Part shown: piece after piece, positions 10,683 through 20,876 of the stretch
Layout of the letters: every line of letters starts with the position of its first letter
How positions within the stretch are numbered: position 1 is the first letter of the stretch
Assembly (NCBI GenBank): GCA_024305405.1
Contig: JAKNDB010000015.1
Span: 1-64,000 of the forward strand
Direction of reading: 5' to 3'
Origin: Dirofilaria immitis
Taxonomy: Eukaryota; Nematoda; Chromadorea; Rhabditida; Onchocercidae
DNA: 64,000 nucleotides
Position numbers and translations under genes: made by a program
The notes under the pieces: model-generated
What the model saw: the letters and a program-made list of their open reading frames with translations, nothing else
The model's database searches: none
Told to the model about the DNA's origin: nothing

Positions 10683-11600
10683 ATGTTCCTATATATTTTA
10701 CTTTACACTGACTAATGCAAAAAAATTTAAACTTTTTGGAATGAATAAGTTCTGTTGCACGAAGAATTTAGAACAAACAATTAGACGAATTAGAGATTTA
10801 AGATTCAGTGTTAACCTTCGTTGTTCTGATGGCTTCCTCACTCAATGTTTTCGTCATCTATTCCTATATGTTGTATAATTTTTTTGATGAGTTGATATAA
10901 CAAAATCTGAACTGCTTGCAATTTTCATATCGTTTTTTGAATACTGAAACCTCACAGGATATATTCGAATGATCAAAATTATTTTTGTCATTTTTTTCCG
11001 GAACACCAATTCAAATTGAAAAACGATTTTCAGATTGTTGATTTGATAAGAAATAATAATATAATATGCTACACGGGCATGAATTCATAAACTATATCTG
11101 AACCGATCATTAGGTTTCTTGTCAGCGTAATAAGGTGTCATAACCTGATATATTAGTGATTTTTGTCTGTGTGGTATACATATAACGAACCCAAATTTTT
11201 TTGCTGCTAGAACACTTTAATTATGTAACTTAATAAAAGTCTTCATTTTAAATTTTGAGCAGATACGTATTTTTAATTAAAGAATTTTATCTTGGTAGTC
11301 ATCTCAATCATTGCAAAGCAAAATCTCAAACATTTTTACCAGCCCTGATAAATGTGAAGTGGCAGAATTACAACACATTTCATTCAATTTTGATAATGCA
11401 AATTAGACCACTTATTAGATTTATAAATGATAGGAATAGCGATCTAATTTTATAGATGCCACATGTTCATGTTAAGTCACCTCGTATACTTATCGACAGC
11501 TGAAGCAAATGAGAATAAATTCATATCATATTCTTTTTTAAAATGATAAGTAAGTTGACAGTATTAGAAATTTGAAAAATGCGCTTAGTTTCTTTTTATT

Positions 11601-11830
11601 TTAAACTGTCTTTTTAATTTTTAATACAATATGTGCTTTATGTACTAAGCATTTTGAATCTTGCAGCATATCTTCGGATATAACCATATTTTGGATGCAG
11701 GAAATTAACATATCCAATAGCGAAAACCTGTAAATTTGCACATTTAGCATCCATAAAAAGAGTGCAACAATAAAATTATGCGACAAGCTTAAACTCATTT
11801 CTTAATGCTTTTTTCTGAATTTCATATAAA
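11601..11830 (-). pseudogene. Reversed copy of the 930-1169 gene fragment
   Basis: On the - strand the segment around ISEDMLQDSK aligns with the NISKDV region of the + strand fragment at 930-1169, and the intron-like stretch before it ('AACAATAAAATT' on the + strand) is also shared. A 65-codon frame is open, but the relation to its neighbours is lost. It is one of three related remnants and its function is unknown. Confidence 0.45.
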
Positions 11831-13222
11831 ATCATTTGATAATTTTTAATAAAAAATAGAGAAAAGGTCATTTAACTGCTGTTGTCGTGATTTAGTCCGT
11901 AAAGAACAACTTGAATTTTTAACAGAAACAAAAATAGAAGGAAAAAAGTTATACTCGTTGGAAATAATAATAAAAGTTAAGTTTATAATTTCAACTATCA
12001 TAGTTTATAAAACTTTTGACTTAACAACATTGGAGGTAGAAGAGAGAGAGAGGAAATAGAGAGATAAACGAATGCGAACATTAATGAATAATAATTTTGT
12101 ACTTAAAACTATTTTGTTAATATTTATAATAGAAAAATAATTTTATAAAATACAAAATCATGGTTAATTTCTCAGACAGAAATGAAAAAAAAAGAATAAG
12201 AAAGAGATGATTTCAGTTTTATTAATGCAAATGTGATAGAAATATGTATAATTCTTTGGAATAATATGAAGAAACAGAAAATATGGAAAAAATGAGGAGG
12301 AGCTGAAGTAATTAATGTTTATGACATTAAATTAGGAAATCGAATTAAAAATTATATTTTACAATTTTATTTTCTTATTCAAAAAAGAAGCAACGAAAGA
12401 AAGTAAAATAAAAACAAAAGTTTGGATATTTTAAGACACAAAAAGTGCATGAAATAATCGAAAAGGAATAAAAAATAAAGCATATATTTAACTGATTCAG
12501 TAAAACAAAAAAATAAATAAATATGTAAACATCGATTTCATTCCTAAAAGAAGGTAATCAGAAACATTTCCGATTTTTTTAATAGAAATCAAAAATAGAA
12601 CAAAAAAAATTGATAGATTTGGAGAAGAACATTTACTTTGTTTTCATCGATTCACTAGATAAATAAGATAATACGTTGATAAAATATACCTTGATTTAAT
12701 TGCCAATATTTGGTATTAATTGAAAATGAAATTTGATGGAATAGTTGAAAATTTATAATTTTCTATTCTTTATTGCATTTTTTTAAAATTAAAAGATTAA
12801 TTTAAACTTTTTATTCCATAATATATATATACATATTTTTGTGCATAAATGGTAGAATATATTTTTTCAATGCAACCATCTTCTTGGAAAAAATTTCCAT
12901 ATTTCTTGCAAAAACTTTGTACACATTTTTACTAAACTTTTTTCCTGAAGCATTCCGAAATTTTTCAGCATGATCGTCTGGGATTATTCAATATTTTCGT
13001 GTGAAAATTTATTTATCTGCAGGTATGGGAAAATTAACCACTTTTCCGTTTGATTTATTAGATTGATCGTATCTCTATTTTTCTATTTTATTCAACGACA
13101 TTGGTCAATATTTTAAAATCGACTAATCCACATTTAATTGCTGATCGCGTTTCAATCAAATGAACAAACTTTGAATCGAAATTATTATAAATATTTTGAA
13201 TAATACGTTTCGTTTCGATCTC

Positions 13223-13490
13223 AGAGTATATATATACAGAAATTTGTTTGTATTCTTCAATGCAAATATTTAAAATATTTGTAATGCTTATTTCACCAAT
13301 AATAATTGGCATCATCACATTTTGAAAGAGTAATTTATCACCTACTGTAATCTCAGAAATAATTTACAACGAGGATTGGATCCATATCTAAAAAAATTGG
13401 TTTAAATGGATAATATCGAACATTTTAATAATAAATCCAACCATATTCAGTTCAGTAAAAGTTAAATACATTGTATGAGTAAAAAACATG
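13223..13490. repeat. Direct repeat, unit 1 (partner 14885-15137)
   Basis: About 260 bases recur with roughly 90 percent identity about 1.65 kb downstream. Shared anchors are 'CAGAAATTTGTTTGTAT' at the start and 'TTGGATCCATATCTAAA' further in. The open frame on the - strand through unit 1 is not supported by unit 2, so no gene is called. Confidence 0.8.
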
Positions 13491-13939
13491 AAAATTCGAA
13501 GAAATCTGTGAAAAGTGAGAAGCGCAATTTCATCCCCATCAATTTCGTTATTAAATCAAATCTTTTGAATAGTCGATACAGAGATTTGCACGAAAAACGA
13601 AATGAAAATGAAACAATGGAACATTTTGTCTTGTGAGAAGAATACATTGCTGGAAAATAAAATTTTATAAATGTACCAGTCAGAAATTTGCGCTAAACAT
13701 ATAATAAAATAAGTATCGCCATCGCAAAAAGATTTTTTTTTTTTATTTATTAAACGGTACTGCTGCTAATTGACAGACATACTACAGTATTGCTGAGAAT
13801 AAAATGACTGCAAAGGTAAATTAATCTACCGTATCCTCTTATTTTCTATCAAATTTTCTAAAATTAACAATGAAAATTTTCAAAGGAGATTAAATGATAA
13901 ACCATTGAATTTATATTAAAATTTAAATTAATTTATTTT

Positions 13940-14225
13940 TAACAAAATTTATTTCTATTTCTAACTTGTTATTTGTTATTCGTTATGATTTAAAATAAAC
14001 GATAATTTACTATATCACATTATGCTGAATATTTATAATAATTTATTTCAAAATTTGTTTATAGTGATTGGAAAAACGAAACATGAATACCTCACGATAA
14101 AATGTTAAAAAAAAACAAAAATCGAAAATCGAAGAAGATATCGTTGCATTTCAACTGTTGGTTCTCGCTTTTTGAAAATGTTATATTGCTGATCCGAAAT
14201 TTCAATATATCAGAAGGTATCTAGC
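13940..14225. repeat. Direct repeat of 25115-25385
   Basis: The segment from the 'ATTTATTTCAAAATTTGTTT' stretch through 'TATTGCTGATCC' to 'TATATCAGAAG' recurs at 25115-25385 with small indels. It links the spacer of the large inverted repeat with the region downstream of collagen copy D. Confidence 0.75.
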
Positions 14226-14294
14226 AGATATCTGAGCGGTATTTAGGAAGGTATTTCAATGGCATCTAATTAATGAAAAGAAAAAATAAACCGA

Positions 14295-14486
14295 ATGGTA
14301 AAAAGAACAGTAGAACGTAAAAGAACAGTAGAACGAAGTCAATCTTATTCGAATCAGCTTTTAGCAAAACTTGAAGTCACTGAAAAAAGAAATGTGAGTG
14401 TAAAGGAGATATGCTTCCATATCTCATTTAAGAGAATTTGCAGTGTCTTGGAAACACTGCGGAAAACGCTGTTGAACAACCGATAG
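14295..14486 (+). pseudogene. Coiled-coil-like fragment, paralogue of 2118-2291
   Basis: ATG at 14295 opens 63 codons beginning with two copies of a VERKRTVER-like repeat and containing SYSNQLLAKLEVTEK, which aligns with SNSDQLLTKLEVKER in the copy at 2118. The C-terminal part (RICSVLETLRKTLL) has a leucine-heptad look. It ends at TAG. A further open frame at 14658-14936 lies in the same direction. I do not recognise the family, and loss of the frame relative to the 2118 copy suggests a remnant. Confidence 0.4.
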
Positions 14487-14657
14487 AATTATAATGAACC
14501 AATTTAGGGTTTAAGTCAAGAAGGAAATTGATGCTACTGGTAAACCACGGACTTTAACTTCAATGAAATTTTTATTTTTACTTGTTTTTAAAACTTTTTT
14601 TGAAATTCAGAAATTCAGAACGGACAATTGAAGATAACAGAAAATATATAAAAAAAA

Positions 14658-14936
14658 ATGAAAATCGAGGAGGACTGTGAAAAGACACTACAAATGAAGA
14701 GCCTAGAACGATATTACAATGGCAAAATCGTGTGGAAGAGGATCCTGGAATTGGGAGAATGGCATCAGACGTACGACAGTTTGCTCAATAACAAAAGGAG
14801 AACAATAATAAGTTGTAACGGATTGTCACAGAAAAACAACAATAAAAAATTCTATTTGACTTTAAGTCGGTGGATAATTAGTAGTATACAGAAATTTGTT
14901 TGTATACTTCAATGCAAATATTTGAAACGTTTTTAA
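14658..14936 (+). CDS. Hypothetical 92-residue frame
   Basis: ATG at 14658 opens 92 codons; the first 60 residues are charged and hydrophilic (MKIEEDCEKTLQMKSLERYY at the start). The last third runs into the second unit of the 13223/14885 direct repeat, which is not coding in its other copy. At most the first part is old coding sequence, possibly the continuation of the fragment at 14295. No known domain is seen. Confidence 0.25.
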   Translation: MKIEEDCEKTLQMKSLERYYNGKIVWKRILELGEWHQTYDSLLNNKRRTIISCNGLSQKNNNKKFYLTLSRWIISSIQKFVCILQCKYLKRF

Positions 14937-15137
14937 TGCTTATTTCATCAATAATAATTGACATCATCACATTTTGAAAGAGTAATTTATCACCTACTGT
15001 AATTTCGGAAATAATTTACAACGAAGATTGGATCCATATCTAAAATTGGTTTAAATGGATAATATCGAACATTTCAATAATAAATCCAACCAAATCCAAT
15101 TCAGTAAAAAGTTAAATATATCGTATGAGTAAAAATA
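14885..15137. repeat. Direct repeat, unit 2 (partner 13223-13490)
   Basis: Second unit of the 260-base direct repeat, with the same order of anchors and a few indels in A runs. Confidence 0.8.
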
Positions 15138-15739
15138 TGAAATTTTTTCGGCTAATAATTGTTCAGCAAAACTTTTGAATAACTTAGTCGCCGTAGTTAT
15201 TCTAAACACGAAAATATCACTGAAGCGTTTAATGAACTTAATGTTATTATAATCATTTTAAAAGAACGATGATGGACAATTTGAGACGTAAGGAAAGAGA
15301 AACTATCAAATAAATGAACAATGGGACAATTATATTATTATATATTTAATATTTATTGAAAAAATTTAAAAAAAATGAAAATTGCAAATGCAAACACAAC
15401 GTATCGAATGAAGGTTTCGATTATCTGTTCTCATATGCACAATCATAAAAATCATATACTCTCTCGGCGTCCAAGACACACGCGATTATAATTCACTTGA
15501 TAAAAATTTGGAATAAAAAACGAATAGAAAAAACTATTTTAATGAATAACGGTTGGATACAAAACAACAACTTGGCATATGCTGACATAAATAATATTCC
15601 TGATATTTAAACTTGAAATTCTCACTGAAATTTAAATTCACTTCATCTAACAAATTGTAAATAAAATATTTATATTTCTTCAATACTGTATGAATCGGCA
15701 AATCCGCTATTGCTTGTTTTGCTGTTATTTCTGAAAACT

Positions 15740-16200
15740 GTAAATTTTTAATACATCACGTGTTTTCTGCAATTAAATCTTTTAACATCGTCTCGAATCT
15801 TTCAACATATCTTCAGATATGTCTGAATTTAGATGCAGGAACTTATCATTTCTGATGGCGAAAATATATCAGTATGCTATTTTGCAGCTAAAAATAGATA
15901 GCAACAATAAAATTTTACAACCTGCTTAAACTCACCTTTCAATCCTTTTTTTCTTAATTTCAGAGAATACTTGGTAGTTTCTATTTCCAGAATAGTTGCT
16001 GAATATCAAAAACTTCCATTCACGGTGGCAATAAGAATCAAACAGTATTTATTAAATCAAAAGCTAACTATAGCTCTCTGGAACCTGCAATATGTTGAAG
16101 ACAATGACCTATAAATCTTCATAGAATATTTGACTTAACAAGGTTAGAAAATAAATGACGCAATTTAACGGCTAGTATTTGATATTTTTAATGAAGTGCA
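15740..16200 (-). pseudogene. Reversed copy of the 600-1100 region
   Basis: Read on the - strand, 16200 to 15740 follows 600 to about 1070 of the window: a 'CCACCGTGA' landmark, the GTGAGT donor and TTTTTAG acceptor of the short intron, then an exon with FLHLNSDISEDM. An in-frame TGA soon after the acceptor and a TAA after about 35 codons disable it. Function unknown. Confidence 0.55.
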
Positions 16201-16559
16201 ATTACCATTATCAGTTCATCTCAAAATAAATAGGTTAAATGCTACTAGAATATCTTATGGAATATAATAAATAAAAGGATGATTATTTCATGTATTATTT
16301 TCGACTTATTGCTCCAAATGAAATTTGACTGTCAATTCAAATTTTTCTCTTTTGCTTTCCATTTTCTTTTTGATTAAAATTTCACATTTTCGTGCTATTA
16401 AATGATAGAATCTATTTTCTCAAAGCAACCGCTTTCTTTAAAAAAAACATTCAAAGCTATTATAAGAAAAATTTTAATATTTCATGCGTATATTAAATTT
16501 ACTAAACTCTTTTCCGACACATTTCCGGTATTCTTCAAGGTTTTGTACTATAATTAAAA

Positions 16560-17395
16560 ATTTCAACTTTTAATACTACAAAATCCAGTGATAAATAAGA
16601 AGGTATTAAGAAGCCGGTAGATTACTTTATCTTTCCATGAATATTTTATTCTCAACAATGCTTTACTTTTCAGTTATTGACAATGTCATTTGTTGGATTA
16701 AAAATTTGAATTTTCATGTATTTTTCTTTTTCCACCAATGATGATGAATTTTCACGTCGCGTATTTAACATGAATTTATGCAATCAATACATTCATAAAA
16801 ATCTGTTTTTTAGCAATACATTCCTTATCCTGAGATCCCTTATCACGAGATATTTCTACTGTTTCGTCTTTGTTTCATTCATCGCTTCAATTCTCTTTGT
16901 CGATTACTACATTGATAAAAGATTTGACTTGATAAAGGAAATTTTTTGATTTCAAGAGTTTAACCAATTCGAAGAATTATTAATTCAAAACATCAGCCTA
17001 AATTCATAAATCACTTTTACCTATCAAAACCAGTTTCGTCATTCATTTTCTGGATTCTTTATCTCAATTTTTTAATCAATCGGTTTAATCATCCTCCTGT
17101 TAATTCTATATCATCGATTATAGTTTATGCTGAATTTTATTGTATTCGGTACAACCATTCCGCAAATATTATTGAAATGATTCATTATTATATGAATTCC
17201 AGAAAGATTCACATTAAATATTTTATTCGTCATTATAAATAAAAGACATTAATTATTGCATTTTCAACGACATTATAGTGATTTAGATACAACTTCCTTT
17301 TTAATTAGTCGACTAAGCTTATTTTCAGCATTTCCACGAATATTTTTTAATATTTTACAAAATTCGTAATATTTCAATTACAGTTATCGGCATCA
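16560..17395 (+). repeat. Upstream block of collagen copy C
   Basis: Shared with the sequence before copies D (about 23220-23818) and B, and most similar to that before E (about 30260-31063). Landmarks are 'CACGAGATATTTCTACT' near 16844 and 'GATTTGACTTGATAAAGGAA' near 16920. The block ends at a TTTCAATTACAG acceptor (ends 17383), 12 bases before the ATG. An acceptor so close to the ATG fits spliced-leader addition or a short non-coding first exon. Confidence 0.65.
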
Positions 17396-17763
17396 ATGTA
17401 TTTTTTGGGTGTTTTTCTATTGATTTTCTGCTCCGTTTCTTTAATTCAGGTGAGTGTCTAAAAGAAGTAAGATGAATATATTTGAAGACAATCTGTGAAA
17501 CAACAAATACATATGAATCTTATTTTCAGACTTGTGGACCACCGCAACAAGGACAAAGGGGACGACCAGGGCGCAATGGGCGGATGGGAAGACAAGGAGT
17601 GCCAGGCCCCGAAGGAGCTCCAGGAGAAATTGGAGACAAAGGTGCAAAGGGAGAGCCTGGAGTTGCAGGTTTGCCAGGTGAAGAAGGAAATGTTGGTGTG
17701 AAAGGTGTAATCGGTAATGATGGACTTGTTGGTATTCGTGGACAACATGTGATGGGAAGATAA
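17396..17763 (+). CDS. Small secreted collagen, copy C (the intact family member)
   Basis: Exon 1 (17396-17449) encodes the signal peptide MYFLGVFLLIFCSVSLIQ. An 80-base GTGAGT...TTTTCAG intron (17450-17529) has phase 0. Exon 2 (17530-17763) encodes TCGPPQQ, then 22 unbroken Gly-X-Y triplets (GQRGRPGRNGRMGRQGVPG at the start), and ends GQHVMGR before TAA. The product is 95 residues, far shorter than the roughly 300 of ordinary nematode cuticle collagens, with one Cys after the presumed signal cleavage and no C-terminal Cys cluster. It is expected to be secreted and to form a short triple helix, perhaps held by the single Cys next to the helix; its role in cuticle or basement layers is inference. 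A 12-base 5' leader after a good acceptor suggests trans-splicing. AATAAA lies at 17858-17863. It is the only copy whose exon 1 and exon 2 frames agree without repair. Confidence 0.85.
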
Positions 17764-17857
17764 AAACAGCAAGTGATAGAATATGTAAGAGTTGAATTTA
17801 TAAAGCAAATGCTTTGTTTTGCTTTCAAATCACAACCTTATCACTGTTATTTTAAAT

Positions 17858-17863
17858 AATAAA
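17858..17863 (+). terminator. AATAAA polyadenylation signal of collagen C
   Basis: AATAAA about 95 bases after the stop codon. A matching AATAAA or ATAAAA is kept at the same distance in copies D (about 24284) and E (about 31521), though not exactly in every copy. Confidence 0.55.
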
Positions 17864-17929
17864 ACAACTTTGATTGATTTTAACTGAATGGAAAAAAAAT
17901 TAAGATTTTTTCTTTGCCCTTTAGTACAA

Positions 17930-18855
17930 CATTGGCATACTAAGCGGGGATTGTGGATATCCCGCAAATCTGTTCCCTTCACAAAATCATTGCGTAAGAA
18001 AATATTTACATACGTTCCTGCGATAAGATACAAATTCAAAAACTCGTATCAAAATTAATCATAAAAATTATTTAAATATTTTTATTATAATAATTTTTGA
18101 AATCAAATAATGAATAGATGAGAGAGTTCAGGAAAAGCAATGATTTAATATAAATAATACGTAATAAAAATTAGTATGGGATTTTTCCGTATATTTTACT
18201 TGACAACGGCCAATACGAAAAACTGTGAAATTTTTGAAATGAACATGCCCTGTTGCAAAAGCAAGCAAGAAGAAAATTTGAATTTTAGCCAATTTCCGTT
18301 GTTCTAATGACTTCTCTACTTATTGTTTCCGCCATTTACTTATTGTTATTTTCTACCCGTATTTGGGCAGTGTAAAACTCTGCAACTATCCAGTACTTGA
18401 TATAAAATTATTTGCATCTGAAATGTTTGAAATTAATTTGCTATTCTCAGAATTTTATATTATTTCTGATTCTTTTGTTGAATTACTTGATAATGTTGAA
18501 TTTGTATTTATTTGATCTAATAGTTTGCGCACATATTTCACGTAACACAATGCGGTGTTATGAAAATCTTGCGACGGAAGCATAAATAGTTTCTTGCTTT
18601 ACAAATTTGTTAGTCGTATGTTCTATTCGAAAACTCAAAATTTCCAACTCTGTTTATTATACAAAATTTTGCTTATCAGGATAGAAGATAAGCAATGTAC
18701 AGTATTTCATATTTTTTTATCATATTTATATAAGAGCTAAAATAAACTCTTGCAAGAAAATTATTTCATCTATTCTTTTGCTAATTGAGTCTCTCTTTTA
18801 ACGAAAAAAAAGCCGAAAATTCAGTTATTACTGAAATAAAATAACTAAATTTGGA
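17930..18855. other. 3' flank of collagen C
   Basis: Starts with the downstream block shared by all collagen copies ('ACAACATTGGCATACTAAGC' near 17927). Around 18160-18330 it resembles the sequence next to the BEL/Pao element in the inverted repeat arms (about 10690-10860), but without the element, so it may show the empty state of that insertion site. No gene seen. Confidence 0.5.
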
Positions 18856-19773
18856 TTTGCAATGATTGAGATGACTACCAAGATAAAATTCTTTAATTAA
18901 AAATACGTATCTGCTCAAAATTTAAAATGAAGACTTTTATTAAGTTACATAATTAAAGTGTTCTAGCAGCAAAAAAATTTGGGTTCGTTATATGTATACC
19001 ACACAGACAAAAATCACTAATATATCAGGTTATGACACCTTATTACGCTGACAAGAAACCTAATGATCGGTTCAGATATAGTTTATGAATTCATGCCCGT
19101 GTAGCATATTATATTATTATTTCTTATCAAATCAACAATCTGAAAATCGTTTTTCAATTTGAATTGGTGTTCCGGAAAAAAATGACAAAAATAATTTTGA
19201 TCATTCGAATATATCCTGTGAGGTTTCAGTATTCAAAAAACGATATGAAAATTGCAAGCAGTTCAGATTTTGTTATATCAACTCATCAAAAAAATTATAC
19301 AACATATAGGAATAGATGACGAAAACATTGAGTGAGGAAGCCATCAGAACAACGAAGGTTAACACTGAATCTTAAATCTCTAATTCGTCTAATTGTTTGT
19401 TCTAAATTCTTCGTGCAACAGAACTTATTCATTCCAAAAAGTTTAAATTTTTTTGCATTAGTCAGTGTAAAGTAAAATATATAGGAACATTTGTTATCAC
19501 ATATTAATCTTTATTATTTTTTGTTCTATTTTAAATCATTCTTTTTATCATCAATATCATTCTTTTTATTACCAATCAGTCCAATTTTTTTTTCATCAAC
19601 ACAATTCCAACAACTATTCCAATTCAACACAACGCAACTCAAGTCAATTCACCTCAGCTAACCATAATAAGCTTATCAACTAACACGATAAATCAACCCG
19701 TTGAAAAAACTGGTGGTATTTGACTAATAATCGACATCACACTCCACGACTGAATAATTCACAACAAATTTGA

Positions 19774-19792
19774 TTTGGTGCCCAAAAGTGAG
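19774..19792 (+). promoter_or_regulatory. Primer-binding-site-like motif
   Basis: TTTGGTGCCCAAAAGTGAG lies ten bases past the LTR end. The TTTGGTGCC core is what BEL/Pao-type elements commonly carry at the junction of LTR and tRNA primer site. The tRNA was not identified. Confidence 0.55.
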
Positions 19793-19828
19793 GTTACGAT
19801 GTCAAGCAGTATTATCGCCAATATTTAA

Positions 19829-20876
19829 CTACCAAAAATCAGGTTTGCCTCTCTTCTTAAAGAAATAAATTTCTTAGAATTCGAATCTCCACACCCAAAC
19901 TCCTCATTAGAGCAACTGAGAATCCTTTACACAATCAGGAAGCAAGTACTCGCAGACAAATTCTGTACAGTCCAACTATTTGTTAAGAAGCTTGAAAATG
20001 CTTACCACACATGGTTCAAATATATTCAAACCATCACTGCGACAAAAAAAAGGAAGAAGAAGAGAAGGTTTACGAATGCGTCATTGAGAGTGAAGATGGA
20101 CTGTCGCGAATAATGTATAAGGAGAAAGAAGCGCTGATAACGTTAACGAGATATGAGGATGACGCTGAGCAAAAGTTGGAGCAGTTATTGAAAAGGAAAA
20201 GAAAGGAACAGGAGAGATTAATTCCCTCCTTCAAACCTTACTGTAAATCTTCCTCAATTATCGCTGCCTAATTCAAAGTAGGATAGAAAAGTAAGTTGCC
20301 ATTATGGGTTTTGAGAGTAAGGTATATGCTCAAAAAGAGTAGAAATGTCTTGGTCAATTACAAAACTTAGAGACTTTCTGTCGAATATAATTCATGCAAC
20401 CCAACAGGTCAAGAATTATCAGAATCCTTTCGTATTTACAAACATTAAGCTTACAATCAACAAGTTAGAAAAAAAAACCCAGATATAATCCTGGAGAAAC
20501 ACTAGCATTGTTGGTGGTAAGTAGCAATTCAAAACTTTCATTACCCGCAGTTCAAAGTGATCAACACTCATCACGATTCACTATAACTAAAAGAAGGCTA
20601 TGTATATTCGATACACAAAATCATTGGGATAGTGAATGCGACGTATATGCAACTGCTAATGGTAGAAGGAATCGCCTCAAATCGCTAAAGAAATGCCCGA
20701 TCTCTTTCAAAGACAATCACAACGGCGAAAGATGTAAAATCAAAAACGATGTTTTTATTGCAAGGCTCTACACAATAGTGCGTTGTGTGACAACAGAAAT
20801 ACAATTTCATCAAACAGCATTCGCATTCGCGACACTCAGACTAAATGAATTTTATCAAATAAATATTTCATTGTAA
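19829..20876 (+). pseudogene. gag: Decayed BEL/Pao-type gag, right copy
   Basis: The frame opens about 19829 and reads KIRFASLLKEINFLEFESPH, then SSLEQLRILYTIRKQVLA and FVKKLENAYHTWFKYIQTI. It shifts in the A run near 20046 to continue as a Lys/Glu coil (TRYEDDAEQKLEQLLKRKRK) up to TAA near 20270. After a broken stretch, frame 20508-20876 carries LCIFDTQNHWDSECDVYATA, then RRNRLKSLKKC. This follows the pattern of BEL/Pao Gag zinc knuckles (C-x2-C-x3-HW-x3-C, then a Leu-Lys linker, then further knuckles), with the second Cys replaced by Asp. Another frame gives an intact third knuckle, CFYCKALHNSALC (C-x2-C-x3-H-x4-C), near 20753. The protein would package element RNA. Frameshifts make it non-functional as a whole. 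The assignment rests on knuckle spacing and the primer site, with no pol to confirm it. Confidence 0.7.

Larger units (their letters stand above)
6303..11317. repeat. Left arm of the 5-kb near-perfect inverted repeat
   Basis: Reverse complement of 18856-23871. Paired positions sum to 30173 in the inner part and 30174 in the outer part, so only about one net base of length difference separates the two 5-kb arms; a few substitutions occur, for example near 9774. Identity breaks at the inner end after 'AATCATTGCAAA' and at the outer end beside the collagen exon 1 donor. The arm carries one BEL/Pao-like element, a GA-rich microsatellite (about 7865-7890) and collagen upstream sequence. Confidence 0.95.
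11318..18855. other. 7.5-kb spacer of the large inverted repeat
   Basis: Unique relative to the arms. It holds a reversed gene fragment (11601-11830), a direct repeat pair (13223-13490 and 14885-15137), coiled-coil-like frames near 14.3 and 14.7 kb, another reversed fragment (15740-16200) and the intact collagen copy C. Between 11831 and 13222 I see only AT-rich sequence and no gene. Confidence 0.7.
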
